From positions 20,244,001 through 20,308,000 of the forward strand of contig OX940860.1 in assembly GCA_954871525.1 (NCBI GenBank): a stretch of DNA of 64,000 bases. The letters are read 5' to 3'. Numbering within the stretch: the stretch's first letter is position 1; each line of letters starts with the position of its first letter. The notes beneath the pieces are model-generated. The model was not told the origin of the DNA and did not search any database. It was given only the letters and a program-made list of their open reading frames with translations. A program made the translations under genes and the position numbers. Source of the DNA: Parietaria judaica. Taxonomy: Eukaryota > Streptophyta > Magnoliopsida > Rosales > Urticaceae. Positions 33,654 through 46,354 of the stretch are shown here, piece after piece.

Positions 33654-34637
33654 TATATAATATGTATATATAACATCACACTTTAATATGTGTCGATTCA
33701 CGTGAGTGTGTCGTTGCTTTTGGGATTGGCCATGGCACGACAACATTATTTACTCAAACGACAAAGAAAATGATGGTTGTTGCAACTTGCAAGGAGTGAT
33801 AATGATCATATATAGTATTATAAATGTATCATGTTGGTTTCAAATTTTCAATAATGTACAAAGAACAAACATGAAAGAAAGAAAAAAAAAAGATAGGGGG
33901 AGAATAATTTGTATTAAAAATGATGAAGAGTATCGAATAGGAAAAATTCAAGCTTCACAAAGAAACTATAAGACTATTTATTATACACACTATCAATCAA
34001 ATCAAATGATCAAGTCCTTAAAATTAAAGAAATTACCATAATTATTATGTCTACACAGATATAGAGGCGTCTAACATACTCCTTCAATCTTACCCATACT
34101 CATTGCCAGCTCTGATGCCTCTGTCGTGCGTAAGTCGGCGAACCCACGTCGATGGACGTAAGTTGGTCGAGTGGTGTTTGGTGGGTGCAACCTGGTCGCT
34201 GGAACTAGGTCGCCTAGTTCCTGGTCGTCGTGACCTAATTACTCGGCCGCTCCTCGACTCACTAGCTTGAACCAAGTCAAGCTCACTGACCAAACCTAAC
34301 AATCAATGTTAATGCATAATTTTTTACTATGTCGAGTTATGGGGAGATTCTTCTTCATAATATTGATTCATATTTATTATGATGTAAGAATTCATGATTC
34401 AATACCTTTCCTCGATCGTAATTCTATTAAGAACAAATGAGTTAGTTTCAAATGTATATCTAGCCATGTAACTATTTAAAAACGAATTTGTATATCATCT
34501 CCGGTAGTAATAACACAAGATCATATTCAGAGGTATTATAGAGCACAAGTGTAAGAAAAAAAAATGATTAGTTTGAGCTACATTGGCTACATCAAATCAT
34601 AATTAGTGCCATATATGTAATTAATACCTATGTGTTA

Positions 34638-34670
<33 letters not shown>

Positions 34671-35305
34671 TCACATTTATTTTGTATTATAATAGGCCAG
34701 ATAAAAATAATTTGGATGCAACTAATTGTGCCTTTATGTCTTGCCATAAAGTCCCATATACATACATGTACATATTCACACACATTCATATCTATACTAG
34801 AAATCGATAATTAAAAATATATGAGCAAACCAGAGAGCTCTTGATAATAATTTCATAATCTTTTCAAACAAGTTCATACCATAATTTTGAGAATACGACA
34901 CTCAAGCATCCATCTTCTTACCTTCAAACAAGATCAACACAATTAATAATAGCATTCAAGAATAATAAAAAATCCCATGATTGTTGTACTTCATATACTA
35001 GCAGGACATATTAAAACCGAACTGAAGATTTTTTTTTTTTTTTTTTACATAAATAAGATTCAGGAACACTGAATCGTGACATGTATCCTAAATATATTAA
35101 ATAGATTGTCGCTTGTGAAGGAGAAATTATAACTTGATAACAAAGGACATAGAAGACTTAAAACATAATCAGTATTATGTCTCATTGGTGAAAAAATTTG
35201 ATTTAATGAAAATCATATTTACTAAACCGAACTAAAGATTATATATACTAAATTTTGGACAAAAACTTTTTTAGGTGCTCTAGTAGACTACACATCGGAA
35301 TTTAC

Positions 35306-35691
35306 ACAACTGCTGTAAAAAAAACAGTGGCTAAAGCAAGTTTCACCATTGTGTACAACAAAAACGTCATTCGAAACAACAGTCCCCTCATCGACAAATC
35401 TTCGGATGACATTACAAAACCAGTGTTCTCGTAATTTCTTTTAGACGACGACTTTTTTACAAACAGACGGCAAGTGTCTCTATCTAGCCGTGCCGATCAG
35501 TACTCTTCAGACAATGTTACAAAACCAATTGCAAGTTTCCATGGCTATATTTGGATGACGTTTAACCGAAAGTCACCCAAATTTATATCATTATAATACT
35601 ATACAGTTTACACCACATCTCAGAATATATAATAATGTAAACTTTCATTACTGTAATACCAGATTATTACCACTTACCAGTAGTGTAATCT
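35306..35691. mobile_element. possible small CACTA-like MITE
   Basis: The left end CACAACTGCTGTAAAAAAAA and the reverse complement of the right end CACTACTGGTAAGTGG resemble CACTA termini. The flanking triplets TTA and TAA do not match exactly. No ORF is present. The similarity of the ends is short, so chance is possible. Confidence 0.3.
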
Positions 35692-36525
35692 CATTTAACG
35701 GTGCCTTAATAAGAAGACAATACTTAATGGAGGGTCATATGAGTTAGAGTTATATATATGAGAAGTGTGTCACTGATTGTGACAAGCGAACAGAAATAGA
35801 AAATACTTACGTAGCCGATTTTGACTCAAAATTGATTGTGATATTACATTTCACCATATTTTAGCAGCTAGGAAAGCTAGGGCATAAATACATTAATTGA
35901 GCTGATAAATATGGTAGACATGCAACTGAACTGCACTATAGTAATCTGCTGCTATAAAATAATTTATTACTAGGGTTTGAAAATTTTGTACACGATTCTC
36001 AGTAATTTGCACCTATCACAGAACGTAATTTGTAGAAAAAACTGGGAAGTTTAATTTTAAAACCGAGAAACAGGATTTGAGAATGGGGAACCAGAATCGA
36101 GACGAAACCTTAAGTTCCTGATTTTTTGTCCCGGTTCTGGTTTTTAAATATAAATACTTTTTTTTTTGTTATACGAAACTATTATTTATGTCTTAACAAT
36201 ATCTTAATTAGATTATTTTTTATGCTTTATGTTTTAGATTTTAGATTTTTAAATTTGTATTTAATTTTGATAATTTGGATTACTAATATTTGTTAAGGCC
36301 GTTGCCATAATACCATTGATGATACTGTGACGCTCTTAATGATCTTATACTAATTTTAGAGTCATTCATATATATATATATATATATATGAAAAGTAATA
36401 ATATAGATACTAATGCTTTGACTTTGACTACGTATTCTTGGTGCTTAAAATTAATAACTTGCTTGTTAAAACATGATATTTGTTAGAGAGAAAATATTGA
36501 ACCCAAGGTTTAAATGCCGCTTGCC

Positions 36526-36930
36526 GATACCGTTACGCAATTTTTATTTTACGGATATATCCCGATACCGTTACGCAATTTTTATTTTACGGATATATCG
36601 CTTGTCTATTGGCAAATCGGAAAAAAAAGCATGCCGCATGCCAAAGTTACCGCATATTTTTCATGGGCACACCGCATGCCGATGGGGTTTCCGGCGGATA
36701 TTCTGGAAAATATTTTTGAATATATAGGGAAGATTTTATATTGATTCAAAACTACATATTTAATAAATACAAGACATAATTATATATAACAAATCACATT
36801 TGTAACTTAAATATGCATGTGAAATGTATAATATTAAGTCACTTTATTAGTTGAAGTGTATAATATCAAGTCACCTTATTAGTTGAAGTGTATAATATCA
36901 AGTCAAATTATTAGGTGAAGTGAATATGTA
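36526..36930 (+). repeat. short tandem duplications
   Basis: A 38-bp unit starting CGATACCGTTACGCAATTTT is present twice (from about 36526 and 36564). Further on, a unit of about 37 bp with AGTGTATAATATCAAGTCA is present about three times (36825-36930). Neither belongs to a recognised element. Confidence 0.75.
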
Positions 36931-37072
36931 GGTGAAATGTGTAATATTAGTTAAATACCAAAGAGTCTCACTTTGCTAGATTACAAGAGTTTGGAATAGC
37001 TTGAATACCAAAGATTTGGGACAAGGGCTTAGGCCCTAGGGGTCACCCACTTTTATGGAAACATAACTATTT

Positions 37073-37106
37073 GGGGTGGGGTGGGGTGGGGTGGGGTGGG
37101 GTGGGG
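37073..37106 (+). repeat. (GGGGT)n G-quadruplex-prone tract
   Basis: Seven runs of GGGG are each separated by one T. Any four of them could form an intramolecular G-quadruplex with single-base loops, in very AT-rich surroundings. Confidence 0.9.
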
Positions 37107-38132
37107 AAACATACTTATTTTTGTCGAAAGTTTATTGGTATTTTTGTCAAACTTTAGATTTTTAAAGATTTTCCACCAAAATTCGTCATTTTTACTCACG
37201 AACGACATGTAGGCACGATGGTGGACAACCGGACGACATTCCTCGACATTTTGTAAAATGACAGCGGCAGCAATAGGATTTTGTTTCGCATACCATCGAT
37301 AAACGAATATCGGTCGATATGTCGACCGATTTTCGCGACATTTTATACCTTGATTGAATCTATATTATTTGTTTTATTTTTTGTTTGTTTGTTATTATGT
37401 GTGTAAAATCATATGCCTTTATTTATATTATTCTGTTTCATTTCTTGTATTTTTTAAATGTCAACCTCGTTCAAATTCAAGTCCTTCATCTCTTACTTAT
37501 ATAAAATAAAAAATAAAATAAAAAATAGAAGACTATTTGCAATCTTATCCTAAACACATGGTGAAGAAGACATCAATATTCAATAAATGGTTTCAAGATA
37601 TTTGGTTCTTAGGTAGTAATAGTACATAAATATTAAATGAAAGGAGAACTTAAAGCCGTTGACTATATTTTGGCTATCGCTAAATGATCACATGATATCT
37701 TAGTATATGATGTAAAATAATCAACTTAAACCAATGGACGGGTGGGATCAATATATATCAAAAAATAACATCAACTAAATATTTATCAAATTGATACGGC
37801 CAAACAAAAGACTTAAGGGTTTGCCAGCTTAAGGTATAAGAATTTTTTACCAAATGTTCTTGTTTAGTGATTCAAATTGTCAATTTCAGCTTTCAACAAG
37901 TTTTCCGATCTTGATGATTCTTCCTCTTACTTTATAATTGATTATTTGCTCATTTAGTCTTTTTAATTTTATTTGTTGTCAATTTTAATTTTTTTAATTA
38001 GCTTCCTGCTTTTTATATACCCAACTCGTTTTTTAGTATTTTTTTTTTTTCATCTTTCCTATAACTCGAGTCTATTTCAAATCATTCAAATCATAAACGC
38101 TTTCACGTTTTCTTAAGAAATTAACCAATACT

Positions 38133-38134
<2 letters not shown>

Positions 38135-38176
<42 letters not shown>
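38135..38176. repeat. (TA)n microsatellite
   Basis: A pure TA run of about 21 repeats. Similar AT runs lie at 54861-54907 and 60862-60906. Confidence 0.9.
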
Positions 38177-38179
<3 letters not shown>

Positions 38180-41100
38180 GACAAAACCGCTTCCTCAAAA
38201 TCTATATATAATATAGTGTGACTCACTGTATCAAATTATTAATATGTTAAATAGTTAGTTGTTAGCTAATAACTTCAATAGAGACTGTAACTTTAAGCGG
38301 TAAAAGTGGTTAGCGGCTGCAGTAGTCGACAGTAGCAGGGTTAATTTCGTATTAATTTTTTTAATAGTATTAAACATATGCAATTAAAAAGAGGAGAGAA
38401 AGTTTCTGGGTAATATTTTAAGTAATGGCTTGAATATGCAGTTAATTACCTACTTTTTAAAGAGAATAAAATGTATATGTGTTTCGTGTGTGTGTGTGTG
38501 TGTGTGAATTCGAGTGTAAATTGGTTTTATTGATTTTAGTCATAGGCAAATAAGCAAGTGAGAGAAAGTGGGGTTCAAATCTTATCATGTCATTATTTTT
38601 AGAATAACTAGGGTAAAATTATTTATATATTTTTAAAATAACTCAAGCTTTAATCAATTGTGTATACACAAAATAGTGCAATTTGAATTTTTTATTGTTT
38701 TTTTTTTCTTCTCAAATTAAAATTTTTAACAGGAAAAATCTAAATACATGATAAAAAGAGAGTTAATTTGAGTTGTACAATAACGCAACATTATAAATAG
38801 AGACGCGTGAAATCGAATTCATCAAAATACAAATTTCACGACAAATTATTTTGAAAATTAGCGAATTATTATCTTATAATTTAGCGAATTATTCATCAAA
38901 AAAATTATTATCTAATAAATTTAGCTATAAGCTAGTTAAGCCCGATTCGGGACAGGATAAAATTATTATTTAATCGAGGTTATTAATTTATCGAGTATTA
39001 ATTTACCGAGATTCTACTGTATATCGCACAAAAATTAAAATTTTATTTTAAATTTACTATTTATTATAATTCTTAGCATATTTTTCCTTGGACAATAATA
39101 AGTAAAATAAATTAAAATAATAAGACGTGATATGGCGACAAGTCGACCCTAAATTGCAGATGGAGAAAGCTGGCAAGACTGTGATATGTTCGATAGGAAC
39201 ATCAACGTTAATGTGTCTACACAATAATTAAGTCCTATGACAAATTGCTACTATAATATTATATATTTATGGAGTAATAATTCTAAAACAGGTCTATTCA
39301 TGATTTGATTAAACATTTTATGACTTGGGAGATAATTAATTGATGATTGGTTCATGAAACTCATGTCTCTATATAGATTCGCTGAGAAAAGTCTAAATCG
39401 AACACAAAGTCCATTTACCAAAACAGGCCAATCATATTTAGTCGAACGAGAGATTATGATTCATCCGTAATTGATCAACTCTTAATTACAACGCTAGATT
39501 TTGTCACGTTTATCCGATATTACTTAACCATATTAGTTTTACTTTTATCTGCTGGTTTAGGAAAGCAACAATCGCCCGCTCATCAAATTCGACGAGTATA
39601 TTGATGAGATAGAGGTATACCGACAAAGTTTTTGTTTTGTTATAAGATTTTAAAGACCGACAATCAATATGGTAGATCAGATTTTACGGGCAATGGATAT
39701 ACTGAGATATATTTCATAAATATACTTAGGAAAATTTTAATAAATTTGATAGATTAATTTAATAAAATATTTTTAAATTAAATAGGTTTTGAGCCTTTTT
39801 TGGGGATATGACGGACTCTTGTAAAAAAAAAAAAAAAAAAAAGAGTTTTTGGAAATTTATCGATAAAATTTATTGGTAAATTAGTTATCGACGAGTTTAT
39901 CAATGAATTTTTTATAAAATATAATAATAATAATATATAAACATAATTAACATATAGAGTCCAACAATATAATCAATATCGCTTTACAAATAATATATGA
40001 ATAATATTAAGCACAATACACTTCAAAAAAAAAATTAAGCACAATATAGTAATGTGGTGTATAGTATTTAATTTCTTGTATTTAATATCTATTTTAATTA
40101 TCGATAAATCCTTCTTTTAAAAAAAATAATGATGAACTAGCTATATTTTTTAAAATTTTATTAATTATTTATTAATTTTCTGTATTTTTTTTTTTTGTCA
40201 TTCATTTTATCTACTTTATCGCCGCAGCGGATAACTTATAAACTATAACAATTATGAAAGATAATTTATCGATACTTACTATTAAAAAAAATAACTTATT
40301 TGGTTTTGCAATTATATTTTTGTCCTTCACGATGACGAGAGGAAAAGAATGGCTACTCGAATACTCCAAAAGGGTTCTCGTCAACATCAACGTTCCTATG
40401 AAAATACTCCCAAAGGCCTTTCTTTCAATTCAAAGCAAGAAGGGTATTTAATTTATTTTTCCATTCTTTTGTGTTTTGGTTTTATTGACTTGAAATTCAT
40501 AAAAGAGGAGAGACTATATAATAATAAGGAATTATATTACATTATCTTTCACGTGTAATATGCAGTTGAGAGTTGAGTTCAATTAATGAGTGTCTTAAGT
40601 TGATAATTAGAGGAAATTGGTGGAAGAAAATCAAAGATTGGAGTGTATAATTATTGAGGTGCGTTGGCAAGATATTATAGAATAATAATAATAATAACAT
40701 TGATATTATTACGATACCATATAGTAACTAGAAAAAATGATTTATTCTGTCGCTAATTAGTAAGAGGTATATGATACTGATTATTAGTAGATTATTGATT
40801 TGATGAATGTCCTTTTAGTTGTATAAAAAAATCTGGTGTTTTATACTCTTTTTTCAAATTTATAATTCTAACTAAGTTTGACGTTTTTCTAATATTCACC
40901 ACTAAAAATTCACTATCGTCACAAAAAAGTACCGTTAAATACCAGGTTGAATGCCAAGTCATGTGGAGCCATATTAAACTATGAATTTCATTAAAAATAA
41001 ATTATTTTACCATCATCTCTCTCTCTCTCTCAAAGGCTTATAAGATAAAACAAAATAATAACAATTTATTTTATTAAATCTCTCTCTTTGTCTCTCTCTC

Positions 41101-41624
41101 TCTCTCTATATATATATATTATATAGATTAAAAAAATAAAAATAAGCATGACTATTAAAGTGCAACAAAGTAGCAAATTTGGACATTCTTACCTACCAAA
41201 TTTGAACATTTTGGGTATAAAAATGCATTAAAATGATAAATTTGGGCATTTTCGCCACCAAACTTGAATATAATTATTAAAGTGCAATAAAATAAAAATT
41301 ACGCCACGAATAAAAGATATTACACAATAATTATTCAAAGTGAGATAAAGTATAAATATTTCCTGATGTTATGACATCGGCTTATCGCCAACGACAACGA
41401 GACCAGCAAGATCCCGTATCGACAACAACGAGATATGACTATCATGTTCTTCTTCTGCCTGGAGGAGTTCTTCCCAATCAGCCCTTAAAACATGAATATT
41501 TGAAGTCCTCAAATTAATTCTATATATCTTGTAAGATCAATGAATCGTGACAAGAAATTCACCTTAATACAACTTCAAAACTTCACAAATACATCAAATA
41601 AAATACATGTCGGAAATAATAGTT

Positions 41625-42778
41625 GGGTTATTTGCGGCAAAAAGACCCAACATTTGGTCAAATGCTCTGCTATATATACAACTTTCGTAAATGGCGGCAA
41701 AAGTACATAAACTTGGCATTTGGGAGTTGACCGAGATAATCAGTCCATGTGGTTGTTAGCCTTTGCCACATGGCATGCCACATGGCACTTGGTTGCCACG
41801 TGGCATGCCACGTAATTATTATTTTTAAAATAATTTTTTATTAAAAAAATTATTTTTTTTTTAAAATTATTTTTTATTTTTTTATTTGTAATAATTTTTT
41901 TTAATAATAACAAATAATGAATATTTAAATTTAAATATTAATTATTGGTTATAATTATTTATTTTTAATAAAGTGGATAGAACGAAATAAAAATCACCGT
42001 TCATGGTTCACTTGAACTCCGTTTTCGATCCGATTCACGCGTCGAATGAAATTATTTAATATGTTTAATAATAATAACTAATAAACACATACATATTGTT
42101 TAAAAAGTCACGACATAATTAAATACACATCACTTATTCCCAAAAAAAAATAGTAGTCATATTTATATTTAACGAAATATTATCTTTATTTGTTTGCATG
42201 ATATCTTTTTTGTCTTTGCATTTTATAATAATAACTTTTTTAATTTTTTTATATATGTTTTTCTTTTTTTAAATGGTCATTAAATAATCATATGATTATT
42301 ATTAATTATTATTGTTAAACATATTAAACTATTTCGTTCTACCCGTGAACCGGATCGGAGGCGGAGCTTGAGTAAACCGTGAACGGTGATTTTTTTCTTT
42401 ATTTATATCGTTTGACCCACTTTTCTAAAATAAATATTTATATTTAATAATAATAACCAATAATGAATATTTAAATTTAAATATTCATTATTGGTTATTA
42501 AATATTCATTATTGGTTATTATTGAAAAATAATTTAATTTAAAAAAAATAAAAATAAAATATTTTTAAATTATCTAAAAAATAATAATTAGGTGGCATGA
42601 CACATGGCAGTTAAGTGCCATGTGGCATGCCACGTGGCAAAGACTAACAACCACATGGATTGATTTTCTCGGTCAACTCCTAAATACCGAGTTTGGGTAC
42701 TTTTGCCGCTATTTACGGAGGTTGTATACACATCAGAGCATTTGACCAAAGGTTGGGTCTTTTTGCCGCAATTAACCC
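41625..42778. mobile_element. long foldback MULE-type MITE with perfect 9-bp TSD
   Basis: Termini are GGGTTATTTGCGGCAAAAAG on the left and GGGTTAATTGCGGCAAAAAG (reverse complement) on the right. A perfect duplication ATAATAGTT flanks it (41616-41624 and 42779-42787). The two halves are inverted copies over several hundred bases each, with repeated ATGTGGCATGCCACGTGGC-type phrases, so single strands could fold into a large hairpin. There is no coding sequence. The partial copy at 5881-6482 matches its right half (reverse strand). Confidence 0.92.
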
Positions 42779-42787
42779 ATAATAGTT

Positions 42788-43649
42788 TGAAGTTGAACGA
42801 TAATATTCCCAACAAGAATCAACATTCTAGATAGAGAAATAAATAAATTTTGCAGATTTATACTAACACATACTTTATAAACTTGCGATATATTCGGAAA
42901 TAAAAAATTTAATTATAAAACGCACTATACATATAGAAAATGAGGTTACATTTACAATATAATATGTAATGTATAGACTTATTATTATTTAAAATACGAT
43001 TAGAGAAAATTACAAGACCCTAGGTATGTATAACAAGATAATACTTTCATCTTATACCGATTTGCATACCTCATGTATATTAATATAATGTCACTTACAT
43101 ATCCAATGTTCCAAAAATGATATATAGAAAAAGGCTTACCATAAAAAATAAAATAAAAAAAATATATAAAAAATAAAAAAAAAACACCATATATATAATA
43201 TATGGATTGTAAAGCTATGTGGGCCGTGTAAAAGTATATGATGAGTTGATAGGATTGTGGCAAAATGTGATAAAACGACACAAGAAGCATGTGTTTTATA
43301 TATAGCAAGTAGTTTTTGGTTTGGAAAGTAGATTTCCCAAATTGACCCACTACCATTATTGCATAGGGAAAATATTAACATGAAAAAATAGCTTTTCCTT
43401 TTATTAGATGTTATGGGCAAGGTATTAGGACGGTTTACAATTTGTAGTCTATCTTTGAACTAATAAAATAAGAGAAGAAAAAACAGAACTTCGCGTCGTT
43501 AAAAACATATTATAGAAACAAAAAAAGAAATTAGCAAAATATTAACAAAACTATAGACGATTAAAGAGAGCAAAAAAAAGGTAGAAATGGATTAATCTTG
43601 CTAATATTTTTTTACCTGATATATAACCTCTATTCCTAGGTTAAAATAG
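42788..43649. other. AT-rich intergenic DNA, no gene
   Basis: Nothing is recognised between the MITE and the CACTA element. Confidence 0.6.
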
Positions 43650-43689
43650 AAACACTATTACAAATATTTGATTATACTATGGAGCTTCC

Positions 43690-44075
43690 ACTACGCAAGA
43701 CAAAAAGCGTCGTTGGAATCATATATTCGACGATGGAAATTATTATGCGTAGTCGGAGTTAAAAACAAAAAAAGAATTCCGACGACGCAAATTTTTATGT
43801 GTCGTCGGAATCATGTATTCGCCGCGGCAACATAATATTTGCCGCGGCGAATAGTGTTCAACTACGCACATATATGAGTGTCGTCTGGAGGGGTTGAAGA
43901 AAGCAAATATTCGCCGCGGCGAATATTATGTTGCCGCGGCAGGTAATGTTCCAACTACGCATATATTAGTGTCGTCGGGATGGAAAACGACCTTTATGTC
44001 CAACAACACTTTTTAGTGTCGTTGGGATGACTCGCCGCGGCGAATTGAAGTTTGCCGCGGCGAGAGTCGTGTTTT
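43690..44075 (+). repeat. CACTA left subterminal motif cluster
   Basis: Two palindromic motifs alternate: GCCGCGGC, usually flanked to give TCGCCGCGGCGA (about six copies), and CGACACT or CGACG paired with its inverse (for example AACACTTTTTAGTGTCGTTG). The CGACACT half resembles the 12-base TNPA-binding motif of maize Spm (CCGACACTCTTA). In CACTA elements such subterminal repeats bind the element's own protein and hold the ends together. Confidence 0.85.
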
Positions 44076-44233
44076 AACCCAAACAGGAGCCGAAATCCCT
44101 CATTTCGCACGAACCCTAATATTTCTCTTTCTCTCTCTCGCCTTCGCTCGCCGCCGCGACCTCGACCCATTCGCCGTCGCCCGCCTTCGCCCGCCGTTTC
44201 CCGCCGTCGCTTGCCGTCGCCCACCGTCCAAAG

Positions 44234-44791
44234 GTTAGGCATGATCTCTTTGTGTTTTTGCTTGAATTTGTAGGATTTATCGATTTTTAGGGTTGAACAT
44301 CGATTTTGGGGTGTTTTTTTTTAATGATTTTATGCGATTAGGTTTTGATTTTATGCGATTTTATGATTTTGAAATGGTGAATTTGATTAGGTTTTGAAAT
44401 TGTGAGTAGGTTTTGGAATTGTGAATTGTGATTAGGTTTAGGAATTGTGAATTGTGGTTAGGTTTTGAAATTGTGATTAGGTTTTGGAATTGTGAATTGT
44501 GATTAGGTTTAGGAATTGTGAATTGTCATTAGGTTTTGAAATTGTGAATAGGTTTTGAAATTGTGAATCGTGATTAGGTTTTGAAATTGTGAATTGTGAT
44601 TAGGTTTAGGAATTGTGAATTAAGATTAGGTTTTGAAATTGTGAATTGATTTAGTTTAGGAATTGTTAATTAATTTTGTTTAGGAATTGTGATTAGGCCG
44701 ATTTTTAATGCGAATATATTTTGGTTTTAAAATTTATTTTATGTTTTGGTTTGAATTCCGTGAAATGAATATATGCTATTTTTTTTTTCAG
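44234..44791 (+). other. leader intron of the CACTA Transposase_32-like gene, with minisatellite
   Basis: A donor (CCAAAG/GTTAGG) and an acceptor (TTTTTTTTCAG/ATTTC) bracket this interval just ahead of the start codon, after a TC-rich probable 5' leader (44100-44233). Positions about 44341-44700 hold a dozen or so imperfect tandem copies of a unit built from AGGTTTTGAAATTGTGAATT and TGTGATT. An intron is inferred from splice signals, not from transcripts. Confidence 0.6.
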
Positions 44792-44797
44792 ATTTCA

Positions 44798-46105
44798 ATG
44801 GCGCCTAAAGTAAGACGGGGTGTTAGGAAAGAAACGGCGAAACGGGGAAAGCACTGGAACACTGATTTGCCCGAAGACGAGGTCAATGAAACGGTTCCTC
44901 CGCCTCCGCCGCCGCATATGCCCTTAATGACGGAACCGGCCAAGAACCGTTACGCGAAGATATGCACGCGGAAACTTTGCTCCGAGCGTGGTTTCACCGA
45001 ATTACCGCTCGCTTCGAATGCGGTGAATAACCTCGTCAACGCCAATTATCAACGCCGGGGTTGGCTAAATTATATGCTCAAGCCAAAGAACACGGCGTAC
45101 ACAAGCATGGTCCTCGAATTCTATGCGGCCCTTCCGGACAACGTCAAGGATGGGTTCGTGATAGTTCGAAATGTGCGCGTTCCCATCAGTCCGGAGGTCA
45201 TAAATGCCTACTATGGCACTCAGAATTATACAGTAGAGGAGGATGAGCACAACCATTACCCGGGTGCTGAGGTCGAGTTGGACAAGGCATTTTACGACGA
45301 CATCGATGCAACGATTGCGCAGCCCGGTGTGCAATGGCATTCAAGAGCTGGGGAATCACGCCTTGAGAAGAGCCAGTTGTCTAAGATCGGGAAAATTTGG
45401 ATGTACTTCTTTGGTTACCATCTTTACCCGCATCTTCACTTCACGGAGCTTCAGTTCGATTTTCTGAAGCTTATCTACGCCGGCGCAAAAGGGTTGAACA
45501 TCGATGTGGGTCGGGAGATCTTCCACCACATGAACCACGTCAACTACGACCACAAGAAGAGCTCATTGGGATTCTCTTTCCTTATTTCGGGTTTTTGCAT
45601 GAATGCCGGGGTAAGTGTTATATAATACTAAACTATCATTTGATTAACTTGAATGTTGTTATTTTATTGATACTAAATTTTATTGAATTTGATTGTTTAG
45701 GTCGAGGCATATGATCACGAAATCACGTTTCCCAAAGGAGGTAATTTTGATGAGGCTTGGATAAGGAGTCTGAAGTCATCGGTGCTTGAAGCGCCACCTA
45801 GGCTTCAATCACTTGTGATTGGCGCCACCCTACCGGAGCAACAGTTTATATATGATGACATTCCCATAAGGGCGTTTATGGCTCACAGTCAGCGGGAAAT
45901 GTACAACTACATGTGCTACGAACGCGGCTACCGGATGGCTCAAGATCCAAACTTCCAGCCACCAAATCAGTATCCAGCTCCGGTTTGGCCAGCGAGGTAT
46001 CCCGACTATTATCCCTTTCCCGGTGACGCAGGCAGATCCGGCAATGCGGGTGGCTCCGGCAATGCATGCGGCCACCACGAAGACGGAATGGACGAAGACG
46101 CATGA
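44798..46105 (+). CDS. putative plant transposon protein (Transposase_32-like), intact
   Basis: Two exons, 44798-45610 and 45701-46105, are joined in phase through a 90-bp GT...AG intron (CCGGG/GTAAGT ... TTTAG/GTCGAG) and encode 405 residues with no internal stop. The N-terminus is basic (MAPKVRRGVRKETAKRGK), followed by a Pro-rich stretch (about residues 34-43) and a globular domain (ERGFTELPLA, YAALPDNVKDGFVIVRNVRV, VINAYYGTQNY) of the kind annotated as 'putative plant transposon protein'. The C-terminus is Pro/Tyr-rich, then Gly/Ser/Asn-rich, then acidic. The biochemical role of this family is not known to me; presence in a CACTA element suggests a part in transposition or its regulation. 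It is the only undamaged gene of this element. Confidence 0.8.
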
Positions 46106-46354
46106 GGAACCGTTATTTTGTTGTTTTCTCTTTGAACAATTTTAAATTATGTTATTATTTTTAGTATTTTTGAACAATTTACTATGATTAGTTTTTGTTG
46201 TATTCGGTTTTTATAATTTCTTTGAACAATTTACAATGTTTAATTATTTTGTTTATTAACTTAATTATTTAAGTGTATTTAAATTTTGAAGTAACAATTT
46301 AAAAAACAACTTAATTTCTGTCAAATACAACAATTTGAAAATGTGAATTAAAAT

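Larger units (their letters stand above)
33663..41615. other. 8-kb AT-rich gene desert
   Basis: No gene is supported. It contains a palindrome at 34201-34221 (GGAACTAGG, TCG, CCTAGTTCC) in a small GC-richer island, AT microsatellites (about 34640-34668, 36368-36389, 38135-38176), a CACTA-like MITE candidate (35306-35691), two clusters of short tandem repeats (36526-36930) and a G-rich tract (37073-37106). A TATA-like TATAAATAGAG near 38794 leads to no ORF. Related AT-rich phrases occur near 39880-39930 and 61275-61350, suggesting an old dispersed repeat. Confidence 0.6.

Noticed and set aside
34090..34302. 70-codon minus-strand ORF in a GC-richer island
   Set aside because: Low-complexity Arg/Ser composition, overlaps a palindrome, and no domain or homologous copy in the window.
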